Positions 1 to 5,514 of a stretch of 10,509 nt of DNA are shown one piece after another (positions within the stretch are counted from its first letter, which is position 1; each line of letters opens with the position of its first letter). The stretch comes from Candidatus Dojkabacteria bacterium UBA2259. Lineage in GTDB: Bacteria; Patescibacteriota; Dojkabacteria; SC72. The notes under the pieces were generated by a model. The model saw only the letters and a list, made by a program, of their open reading frames with translations. It did no database searches and was not told the DNA's origin. The position numbers and the translations under genes were made by a program. The stretch lies in contig DDXN01000012.1 of NCBI GenBank assembly GCA_002347605.1, positions 1 through 10,509 of the forward strand, in the 5' to 3' direction.

Positions 1-324
1 ATTTAAAATTGGGTCTAGAAGAAGTTGCAAATGCTTCTGCGTAAGGGTTGTTAAATCTGCATCTAAAAATAGTAATATTTCACCCGTTGCTTTCTTTATA
101 CCTTCAACTAAAGCATTACCTTTTCCTTTATTTTCACCTATATCTATAATTACAATATTTTCTTTGTACTTTTGTATTTCATTCAGAGTGTTATCTGTAG
201 ACCCATCGTTTACACATATCACTTCATCCGGGATGTTAGAAGAGGTTAAAACACCCAGTACTTTCCCTACTGTTTTCTCTTCGTTATATGCTGGGACGAT
301 AACAGTAACTTTCTTGCTCGACAT
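1..324 (-). CDS. Family 2 glycosyltransferase, N-terminal part (C-terminus outside window)
   Basis: The 108 visible residues form the N-terminal half of a GT-A fold glycosyltransferase. They start MSSKKVTVIVPAYNEEKTVG, the usual first strand and nucleotide-binding loop. VNDGSTDNT (about residues 39-47) is the conserved Asp loop that contacts the nucleotide, GENKGKGNAL (about 63-72) is the usual Gly-rich stretch, and LFLDADL (about 85-91) carries the DxD-type metal site. Enzymes of this family move a sugar from a nucleotide-sugar to an acceptor, often polyprenyl phosphate; glucosyl-3-phosphoglycerate synthase-like enzymes are another possibility. The acceptor cannot be told because the C-terminal half, including any membrane helices, lies beyond position 1. 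It lies 59 bp downstream of uppS on the same strand, which makes a role with a lipid carrier plausible but unproven. The ATG has no Shine-Dalgarno sequence. Confidence 0.92.
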   Translation of the reverse strand, partial: MSSKKVTVIVPAYNEEKTVGKVLGVLTSSNIPDEVICVNDGSTDNTLNEIQKYKENIVIIDIGENKGKGNALVEGIKKATGEILLFLDADLTTLTQKHLQLLLDPILN

Positions 325-333
325 TTTACTTGT

Positions 334-347
334 ACTAATATATTAGT
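334..347. repeat. 14-bp perfect palindrome in glycosyltransferase leader
   Basis: ACTAATATATTAGT is its own reverse complement. It sits 9 bp before the glycosyltransferase ATG and just downstream of the start site predicted from the -10 box at 356-361, so it would fall at the very 5' end of the mRNA. It may be an operator or a small hairpin. AT-rich DNA yields such palindromes by chance, so the role is uncertain. Confidence 0.4.
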
Positions 348-355
348 TCTTGAAT

Positions 356-364
356 AGTATACCA
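356..364 (-). promoter_or_regulatory. Candidate extended -10 promoter for the glycosyltransferase
   Basis: On the minus strand TGG-TATACT gives a TGn extension and a 5/6 match to the -10 consensus. The -35 region 17 bp upstream is poor (GTTTCA, 379-384), as is common where an extended -10 compensates. The predicted leader is about 25 nt. The box lies just after the uppS stop codon, so the glycosyltransferase may be transcribed both from here and by readthrough from uppS. Confidence 0.4.
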
Positions 365-383
365 ATGAATTGATATTTTGAAA

Positions 384-1070
384 CTAGTTTGCTCCAAACC
401 TTCTATTTCTTTTCTCAAATTCCTTGATTGCTTTATCTAATTCTTTTTCATCAAAATCAGGCCAATAACAGTGTGGGAAATACAATTCGCTATACACTGA
501 TGTCCAAGTAAGAAATCCTGAGAGTCTTTTTTCTCCAGATGTTCGTATAATTAAATCAGGTTCTGGTTGTCCTTTAAACCAGATATATTTACTTATTAAT
601 TCCTCATTTATTTTATCTACTTCTATACCATCTTCTACAATCTTTTTAACTGCTTCTACTATTTCAAGTCTTCCACCATAATTAAAACAGATATTTAATA
701 TGGCTTTTTTATTGTTTTTTGTTTCATTTTCAATCTTTTCTATGTTTTTCTTTATATTTTTGCTTATTCTATCTCTACTACCAATAATATTAATTTTAAA
801 ACCAAGTTTATTAAGTTCTTCTAATTCCTCACTAAAGGCTTTATTCATTAAAGTCATTAGGTATTTAACCTCTTCCTTGCTACGGTTCCAGTTCTCAGTA
901 GAGAAAGCATAGACAGTTAATATCTTTATATTTCTTTCAAGACACCATCTAGATACATCTTTAATTCTGTCGTAACCTGCTTTGTGTCCCTCAAAAGTTG
1001 GGAGACCTTTCTCTTTTGCCCATCTTCTGTTTCCATCCAATATTATTGCAAGGTGTTTTAGGTTAGACAC
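384..1070 (-). CDS. uppS: Isoprenyl transferase (undecaprenyl diphosphate synthase)
   Basis: Cis-prenyltransferase that condenses isopentenyl diphosphate onto farnesyl diphosphate to make the C55 carrier used for peptidoglycan and other surface glycans; a soluble enzyme acting at the inner membrane face. The 228 residues are close to the usual length. HLAIILDGNRRWA (6-18) holds the catalytic Asp12 and the diphosphate-binding loop. YAFSTENWNRSKEEV (54-68) is the second conserved block. EPDLIIRTSGEKRLSGFLTW (170-189) binds the homoallylic substrate, and ELYFPHCYWPDF (195-206) is the C-terminal signature. The usual HxMDGNGRWA reads HLAIILDGNRRWA, with Leu for Met and Arg for the second Gly. The start is GTG; no earlier start is needed and the family usually begins a few residues before this block. 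It ends with TAG. The glycosyltransferase follows on the same strand. Confidence 0.97.
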   Translation of the reverse strand: MSNLKHLAIILDGNRRWAKEKGLPTFEGHKAGYDRIKDVSRWCLERNIKILTVYAFSTENWNRSKEEVKYLMTLMNKAFSEELEELNKLGFKINIIGSRDRISKNIKKNIEKIENETKNNKKAILNICFNYGGRLEIVEAVKKIVEDGIEVDKINEELISKYIWFKGQPEPDLIIRTSGEKRLSGFLTWTSVYSELYFPHCYWPDFDEKELDKAIKEFEKRNRRFGAN

Positions 1071-1104
1071 TTTTATTTATTCTTAAATTTATTAAGATTT
1101 TATG

Positions 1105-1113
1105 ATTATATCA
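1105..1113 (-). promoter_or_regulatory. Extended -10 promoter for uppS
   Basis: The minus strand reads TGA-TATAAT, a perfect -10 hexamer with a TGn extension. The expected -35 position (1128-1133) reads TGGTAT and is weak. The predicted start near 1098 gives a leader of about 28 nt without a Shine-Dalgarno sequence before the GTG. Confidence 0.55.
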
Positions 1114-1218
1114 AAAGTATATGTACGATACCACGAGGATTAGAAGATTGAGCATACTTCATAAAACATGAATAAATTAAACTCATATGAATTTTAAAAG
1201 ATAGGGGATTGGTCTTGT

Positions 1219-1247
1219 TTGCAAACTTTTTTAATAAGTGAAATACT
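1219..1247 (+). promoter_or_regulatory. Candidate promoter for the 584-residue gene, nearly leaderless
   Basis: TTGCAA (1219-1224, 4/6 match) is followed after 17 bp by AATACT (1242-1247, 4/6 match), preceded by TGA as an extended -10. The ATG at 1257 lies 9 nt after the -10, so the mRNA would have a leader of only about 3 nt. Each hexamer alone is weak; the shared TGn and geometry with other promoters in the window are what support it. Confidence 0.35.
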
Positions 1248-1256
1248 TTAATTACC

Positions 1257-3011
1257 ATGGATGGAGAAATATCAGAATTATCGACAGAATCCTTTGAAAC
1301 GAGTCCACAAATGTTAACTGATTCTAAACTAGATGAGACTGTTGAATTACATATAGAGAATATTGATTCTCAGGAAGTTACTGAAATAAAGGATATGCTT
1401 ACTCCTGAGGTTCTTTTAGAAAATCGTAAACATGCACATGGGATAAATGTTTTGGGCGAGGGTTCTGTAGCCTACGATTACATATCTCCCTTAGCAGAAG
1501 CTAAACTCCTTGAAAATCCAAAGTGGGTATTGTCAAAATATAGTGAAGAGCTTCAAGTGAATAAAGAGTATATACAGGAAATGTCCCAAGAGGAAGCAGC
1601 TAGAAAAATTAAGGAGAAAGTTGAAGAAAGGAATCTAAAAAGCTCAGAAAAGCGTAAAGCTGAGACAGAACTACTTCAAGAGCTTAGAGTTGATGGATCT
1701 ATAAAGATTCATATGTGTAAAGGTCCTTTTGATTCCAGATATTTAGATATATCTTCTTCAGATCTAAAACAGGAAGAAGCGTTTACTTATGTAAGAAATC
1801 AGATAGAAAAAGGAATTAGAGTTCAAATTGCACTAGGACCTGGATTCATGGAGTATATAGATGAAAGTGGTGAGGTAGTAAAAAATACTACTACATATAT
1901 TAACCCTGAAACAAAAGCATTAGAAAAAAGTGAAACATCCTTTCACATCCCATCAAAAAGAGCAGAATTAAGAAAATGGGATAACTACTGTAGATATGTA
2001 TCTTCAAGATGTCCAGGGACAGAATTTGATATTTGGGTTGAGCCTAATCATAATGAGGACGACAATGGACATGGCAAGTTTAAACATAATGCGGATCCTG
2101 GTAGGCATGGTGAGTTCTCTTCTGAGGGTAGAAAACCCGACGAATATGCTCTAGCGGTAATTGTTGCTTCAAATGCAATAAAACAGGAATCGCCTAATTC
2201 AAAGGTAGGAATTAATGTAGCTTTTGCAGATACTGAGTATATTGAAAAAACAATTGAAACAATCAAAGCACTAGGATATGATCCAACAAAAATAATCGAT
2301 TATGTTTCATTTAATCCTTATAGGTTTGGTAGAAAACCTGAATCGTGTGGACCGAAATGGAATGAGAGTTTGGATAGTTATCGAGGAAATAATGCTCCAA
2401 AGGGAAGATTCGATTGGCACACAGAAGGGTCATATGAAGAAGAAGTGCTTTCACTAATGAGAAGGGTGTCAAGTTTGGGTATTAGAGATATACGAACTAG
2501 TGAATCTGGATATCCAGTTGATGAGCTAACACGTCAACAACAAGCTGAATATAATTTGAGGGGCTGGGTTTTGGACAGATACTTAGGATTACCCGAGAGC
2601 CCTTGGACTCTTACTTCTGAGAGCGAGGATTTTTCCTTCATTGATAACAGTGGAAAGAAGACCGAGACATTTTATGCATACAAGAATTTCAATTCAATTT
2701 TTTCTTCATCAATTGTTCCAAAAGGTGAGATAAATGTAGGGGATGAGAAAATCATATGTAAGGTTTTTGAAGATGATTCAAATGGGAGCCAGATTCTTGT
2801 GGTATGGTCTCCAACAGACTATTACTCTAGTAAAGGTGAGAATAATGTATCAGAAAATATATCTGTGCCCTTCTTAGAGGAGAAATCTGTTGAAATTATT
2901 ACTCACCTTACTAAAGAGGATCCAAATATTGAGAAGAAAAGGACTAATAAACTGAAAATTAATGTTAATGGAGAACCAGTTATTATAAAAATTAGTAAAG
3001 GGAACGATTAA
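1257..3011 (+). CDS. Putative clan GH-A TIM-barrel glycosidase-like protein, cytosolic
   Basis: 584 residues with no signal peptide or membrane segment. The N-terminal ~60 residues are acidic and low in complexity, and GINVLGEGSVAYDY (62-75) opens the conserved part. A charged helical stretch (about 105-140, possible coiled coil) precedes the barrel-like core. FDIWVEPNHNED (257-268) resembles the WNEPN acid/base segment at the end of strand 4 of GH39/GH5-type enzymes, with Glu262 as candidate acid/base. IDYVSFNPY (347-355) resembles strand 6, and IRTSESGYP (412-420) resembles the strand 7 nucleophile segment with Glu416. QQQAEYNLRGWVLDRYLGL (427-445) matches the helix that commonly follows. 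Residues about 485-582 look like a C-terminal beta domain. The Asn normally before the acid/base Glu is Val, so activity or substrate may differ. Family assignment is inference from motif order; substrate unknown. It stands alone between uppS and Fic, and its ATG lacks a Shine-Dalgarno sequence. Confidence 0.6.
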   Translation: MDGEISELSTESFETSPQMLTDSKLDETVELHIENIDSQEVTEIKDMLTPEVLLENRKHAHGINVLGEGSVAYDYISPLAEAKLLENPKWVLSKYSEELQVNKEYIQEMSQEEAARKIKEKVEERNLKSSEKRKAETELLQELRVDGSIKIHMCKGPFDSRYLDISSSDLKQEEAFTYVRNQIEKGIRVQIALGPGFMEYIDESGEVVKNTTTYINPETKALEKSETSFHIPSKRAELRKWDNYCRYVSSRCPGTEFDIWVEPNHNEDDNGHGKFKHNADPGRHGEFSSEGRKPDEYALAVIVASNAIKQESPNSKVGINVAFADTEYIEKTIETIKALGYDPTKIIDYVSFNPYRFGRKPESCGPKWNESLDSYRGNNAPKGRFDWHTEGSYEEEVLSLMRRVSSLGIRDIRTSESGYPVDELTRQQQAEYNLRGWVLDRYLGLPESPWTLTSESEDFSFIDNSGKKTETFYAYKNFNSIFSSSIVPKGEINVGDEKIICKVFEDDSNGSQILVVWSPTDYYSSKGENNVSENISVPFLEEKSVEIITHLTKEDPNIEKKRTNKLKINVNGEPVIIKISKGND

Positions 3012-3013
3012 TG

Positions 3014-3043
3014 TTTTAAAAAGCTTCCTTAAGGATCTTAAAA
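3014..3043. terminator. Imperfect inverted repeat after the glycosidase-like gene
   Basis: TCCTTAAGGA (3026-3035) is a perfect palindrome, flanked by AAG/CTT and by TTTTAA (3014-3019) and TTAAAA (3038-3043), with bulges between. It begins 2 bp after the TAA at 3009-3011, in the gap between two convergent genes, so it could be a bidirectional terminator. There is no clear T tract and the stem is AT-rich, so the call is weak. The rest of 3044-3170 shows nothing recognisable. Confidence 0.2.
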
Positions 3044-3170
3044 TGTAGTGGACAGGCTCTATTAAAACATATTGAAGTGGTGAAATGTATAGAACTTGAA
3101 CGAGAATAGAATTATAAATAACAATTGTATTTCTATAACATATGTAAAATCGTATTCTTTGGAAACAAAA

Positions 3171-4178
3171 CTACCTTAATATATAAAAGCTATTCTTAGT
3201 ACTACCCTGTTTCTCTAAATAACCCTTTGAAACTAAACCATCTAAAAGATTAAAAGCCTGTTGTCTTGATATATTAAGAACCTTAGAAACATCAGAAGAA
3301 GTAATCTCTTTGTACTTCTTTATTAATTCCAATACATCTCTTTCTCTATTTGTAGGACGCATATCGAAAGATATATTCTTTAATCCTTCTTCTATCTTAG
3401 CTAATGCTGATTGAAGGGAGAATTTAACACCATCTGTAAAATACTCTAACCATTCTGTTTTATCACCACTATCTGCAGAATGTAGGCAATCAGAATACTG
3501 TATTCTATCTATATCATAGTAATCATCTAATATGAAATACTTATTTATCTTGTATCCTAACTTGTTTAAAAGGAGAGTAGTTGTTAATCTACAAACTCTA
3601 CCATTACCATCTACAAATGGGTGAATATATACAAACTCATGGTGATATATTCCTACTTTTAGTATTGGTAATTCTTCTGATATATTTGTCCATTCGATTA
3701 ATTCCTCAAGAAGTTTTCCTATCTCTTTCTTAGTATGTTTTGGTGGTTCATGTTTGATGACAATATTTCCATCTTGGGAAGGATTACCAACAACAATCTT
3801 ACTATTTCTAATCTTTCCCCCTATTTGATCCTCTACTCCCTCTAAGAGTTCTTTATGGATCTTAAGTATAGTGTCTATATCTAAAGTGTTATATTCCTTT
3901 CCAATTTGTTTAAGGATATCAAAATAGTTTTTAACTTCTTTTTCATCTCTGTTTGCTGGAACTCTACCTCCAAGGATTAAGTTAGTTACTTCTTCTTGAG
4001 AGAGTGGGTTACCTTCAATGCTGTTAGAAGAGAAAGATGATTTAACAAGATTATGTTTTTCTAGATTAAGAAGTAATTCTCTTGGAACTACTTGTGATTC
4101 TAATTGGCCATAGAGTCTTTCAATAAAGGAAATATTCTCTAAGAGTTTTTTACTCAGTTTGTACTTAGTATTTATCAT
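3171..4178 (-). CDS. Class II Fic-domain protein with C-terminal winged helix
   Basis: Fic enzymes transfer AMP, or sometimes another nucleotide moiety, from a nucleotide to a hydroxyl side chain of target proteins. The catalytic motif HPFVDGNGRVCR (186-197) is complete: His186 is the base, Asp190 binds the metal, and Arg194 and Arg197 bind phosphates. SNSIEG (51-56) fits the [S/T]xxxE[G/N] inhibitory helix at the N-terminus, with Glu55 expected to block productive ATP binding, so the enzyme should be auto-inhibited (class II). The substrate flap is probably about 123-133. Residues about 276-335 form a winged helix (ITSSDVSKVLNISRQQAFNL is the helix-turn-helix), the common Fic plus DNA-binding layout. 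It is monocistronic, 335 residues, ends with TAG, and has a consensus promoter. The winged helix may bind the inverted repeat over that promoter. No adjacent antitoxin is evident, consistent with built-in inhibition. Confidence 0.95.
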   Translation of the reverse strand: MINTKYKLSKKLLENISFIERLYGQLESQVVPRELLLNLEKHNLVKSSFSSNSIEGNPLSQEEVTNLILGGRVPANRDEKEVKNYFDILKQIGKEYNTLDIDTILKIHKELLEGVEDQIGGKIRNSKIVVGNPSQDGNIVIKHEPPKHTKKEIGKLLEELIEWTNISEELPILKVGIYHHEFVYIHPFVDGNGRVCRLTTTLLLNKLGYKINKYFILDDYYDIDRIQYSDCLHSADSGDKTEWLEYFTDGVKFSLQSALAKIEEGLKNISFDMRPTNRERDVLELIKKYKEITSSDVSKVLNISRQQAFNLLDGLVSKGYLEKQGSTKNSFYILR

Positions 4179-4183
4179 AATCT

Positions 4184-4212
4184 ATTATATGGATATGTAA
4201 AATAATTGTCAA
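4184..4212 (-). promoter_or_regulatory. Perfect sigma-70 consensus promoter for the Fic gene, leaderless
   Basis: The minus strand reads TTGACA (4212-4207), 17 bp, TATAAT (4189-4184): both hexamers and the spacing match the consensus exactly. The ATG begins 5 nt after the -10, so the expected start site falls on or at the start codon and the transcript should be leaderless. Such a strong promoter on an auto-inhibited toxin-like gene suggests that a repressor controls it. Confidence 0.85.
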
Positions 4213-4224
4213 GTTAATTGACAA
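4206..4224. promoter_or_regulatory. Inverted repeat over the Fic -35 box, candidate operator
   Basis: TTGTCAA (4206-4212), 5 bp, TTGACAA (4218-4224): perfect 7-bp arms. One arm contains the whole -35 hexamer, so a dimer bound here would block RNA polymerase. The winged helix of the Fic protein is an obvious candidate ligand, but nothing in the sequence shows it directly. Confidence 0.55.
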
Positions 4225-4228
4225 GGTA

Positions 4229-4257
4229 TTTGTAAATATAAATTGTTTATCTACAAA
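4229..4257. repeat. Second AT-rich inverted repeat upstream of Fic
   Basis: Outer arms TTTGTA (4229-4234) and TACAAA (4252-4257) enclose inner arms ATAAA (4238-4242) and TTTAT (4246-4250) around a 3-bp loop, with a 3:1 internal mismatch. It lies just upstream of the -35 inverted repeat, between the divergent Fic and 4345 genes. It could be a second operator or a cruciform; the low GC content makes chance a real alternative. Confidence 0.3.
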
Positions 4258-4329
4258 AAATATAGTGGGGTATATAAGTCTGGAACCTAAAATGAGAGAA
4301 AGAATAGTATAAAAAAAGAATCAGAAACT

Positions 4330-4338
4330 TGATATAAT
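4330..4338 (+). promoter_or_regulatory. Extended -10 promoter of the 4345 gene pair, leaderless
   Basis: TGA-TATAAT is a perfect -10 with TGn extension. The -35 position (4310-4315, TAAAAA) is poor. The ATG at 4345 is 6 nt after the box, so the start site should coincide with the start codon. The same TTGATATAAT core is found before uppS. Confidence 0.6.
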
Positions 4339-4344
4339 GTACAT

Positions 4345-4620
4345 ATGGAAGAAGTAGAGAGTAGAATTAGCAGAGAGAAATTAGGAGTAGATGCAGAGTT
4401 ACATTCGGATGAGGAGGCATATTTATTAGAGTTAGGATCTAATCAAGAGGATCTTTAGGGTATAAATATATATCCAGAATTACCAAAAGAAGAGAGAATA
4501 GAGTTTGACTCTATGATTAATTTAAGACCTTCTCAGGGTAATAGCTCTAGAGGAGTTGAAGATGAAAATATCCAGAGAAAGATATTAGATATTGTTAACT
4601 CAAAGATTGAAGATGAATAA
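4345..4620 (+). pseudogene. Acidic small protein gene interrupted by an in-frame TAG
   Basis: From the ATG the frame reads MEEVESRISREKLGVDAELH and stops at TAG (4456-4458) after 37 codons. The same frame then continues without a stop for 53 more codons (GINIYPELPKEERIEFD onward, ending VNSKIEDE) to TAA at 4618-4620. Composition is the same on both sides: Glu/Asp-rich and helical-looking. The distal part overlaps the ATG of the next gene by 8 nt, the arrangement expected of translationally coupled neighbours, so the full 91-residue product is probably the ancestral gene. Likely a recent nonsense mutation or base-calling error; programmed readthrough is possible. An internal ATG at 4513 could restart translation. 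General TAG recoding is unlikely because at least four other genes here end with TAG. I do not recognise the family. Confidence 0.55.
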
Positions 4621-4945
4621 TATCCAACACAGAAAGCAAGCGGATGGTGAGTGGTATAGGAAACCATTTCTTGAGCAGATGGCAAATATCGGTAGTGAAG
4701 TGTATAGAGCAATTAATTGGAGAAACAAGGGTAATGAGGAGTATGCACAATTGGCTTTTGAAAGATCATTAGAGTTATTCGATTTGTCAAAGAATTCTAA
4801 ATTAACATTTCCCCAATACAAAGAATTATTAAGAATGAGAGAGATATGGGTAGATTTTTTTAAGTATGATAATCAGTATCATTCTACAGGGGAAAGTATA
4901 AATAGATATTTTATGTATACCACAATAGCCTCAAAAACTCTCTAG
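4613..4945 (+). CDS. Conserved-looking 110-residue helical protein, function unknown
   Basis: The sequence begins MNNIQHRKQADGEWYRKPFL and is predicted mostly helical. FLEQMANIGSEVYRAINWRN (19-38) followed by EEYAQLAFERSLELFDLS (42-59), LLRMREIWVDFF (72-83) and INRYFMYTTIAS (96-107) have the spacing of a small helical bundle; I recall similar short proteins in archaea and candidate-phyla bacteria with no assigned role. A distant HEPN-like relationship is possible but unproven. ATG 4613 is preferred over the upstream TTG at 4592 because it gives an 8-nt overlap with the preceding frame (ATGAATAA) and the seven added residues look non-conserved. It is probably translated by coupling, since only a weak purine stretch precedes it. 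It ends with TAG, and converges on the 4992 gene with a 46-bp gap. Confidence 0.75.
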   Translation: MNNIQHRKQADGEWYRKPFLEQMANIGSEVYRAINWRNKGNEEYAQLAFERSLELFDLSKNSKLTFPQYKELLRMREIWVDFFKYDNQYHSTGESINRYFMYTTIASKTL

Positions 4946-4991
4946 GAATATCTTCAGAAAACAAATTGTCTTATATGTAGTTAAAAAAGCA

Positions 4992-5495
4992 CTAATTCTG
5001 ACGAGCCTTTTGAGCTTTCTTTATATTTTCCTTCCATGCATTTTGTTGTGCTTTAGTAGGTTTATCTTTTTCAGGTACATTAGGTTTGGGTTTTGCTTCA
5101 AAGATATCCCCTTTTAAATGTTTAGGTTTGGATCCTAATTCTTTTAGCAGTTTTTTTACATCCTTATCTATTGTTTCTAGTGTATTACCAACCTTTTTAG
5201 ATATATCTTTTGAAATTAACCATGCTTGTGTATCCCAAGATCCACTTGGTCTATGTCCTGCTATTCTTTGTATCCCTCCCTTATCACCTACATCATGTGT
5301 TTTGAATGAAGAGAATTGGTCTTTATCTCTTACAATGATTCTGTAGTAATCTCCTTCTCCTTTAGATCCTGGTTTAGCTCTTTTTCTTCCTTGTGGTTGT
5401 GCTATAGCTCTTTGTCTTGGTGACATAGATTTCCATTTATTTTGAGCCTTTTTAATGTTCTCTTTTGCAATCTTTTCTTGTTTTTTAGTTGTCAT
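4992..5495 (-). CDS. Small basic protein with matching ends, function unknown
   Basis: 167 residues, strongly Lys/Arg-rich, with no signal peptide or membrane helix, so cytosolic. KENIKKAQ occurs twice, at 11-18 and 155-162, bracketing the protein. Between them MSPRQRAIAQPQGRKRAKPG (24-43) is a basic segment. YYRIIVRDKDQF (50-61), HDVGDKGGIQRIAGHRPSGS (67-86) and WDTQAWLISK (87-96) look like a compact folded core, followed by a helix (about 107-121) and a Pro/Lys-rich tail (KPKPNVPEKDKPTKAQ, 135-150). The pattern resembles short uncharacterised proteins seen across bacteria; I cannot name a function. Nucleic-acid binding is a guess from charge only. It begins 19 bp after the stop of the 5515-7080 gene on the same strand and has no promoter of its own that I can see, so it is probably cotranscribed. 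Confidence 0.8.
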   Translation of the reverse strand: MTTKKQEKIAKENIKKAQNKWKSMSPRQRAIAQPQGRKRAKPGSKGEGDYYRIIVRDKDQFSSFKTHDVGDKGGIQRIAGHRPSGSWDTQAWLISKDISKKVGNTLETIDKDVKKLLKELGSKPKHLKGDIFEAKPKPNVPEKDKPTKAQQNAWKENIKKAQKARQN

Positions 5496-5514
5496 ATTTA
5501 TAAATGTTTAATAA

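Noticed and set aside
164..346. Plus-strand open frame of 60 codons
   Set aside because: It lies antisense to a clear glycosyltransferase and has no recognisable features.
2048..2266. Minus-strand frame within the glycosidase-like gene
   Set aside because: It is antisense to a well-supported long frame; the apparent hydrophobic N-terminus comes from reading the complementary strand.
4218..4242. Divergent plus-strand promoter using TTGACA at 4218-4223
   Set aside because: The nearest -10-like sequence (TATAAA at 4237) is only 13 bp away and no good hexamer lies at 16-18 bp; the TTGACA is better explained as the second arm of the inverted repeat.
4345..4620. Genome-wide recoding of TAG as a sense codon
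   Set aside because: Genes ending at 384, 3171, 4945 and 4992 all stop at TAG at family-appropriate or context-appropriate ends, so TAG works as a stop here.
4978..5016. Possible terminator for the 4992 gene
   Set aside because: A T run follows the stop on the minus strand, but the only stem (AAAAG/CTTTT) is five weak pairs; not convincing.
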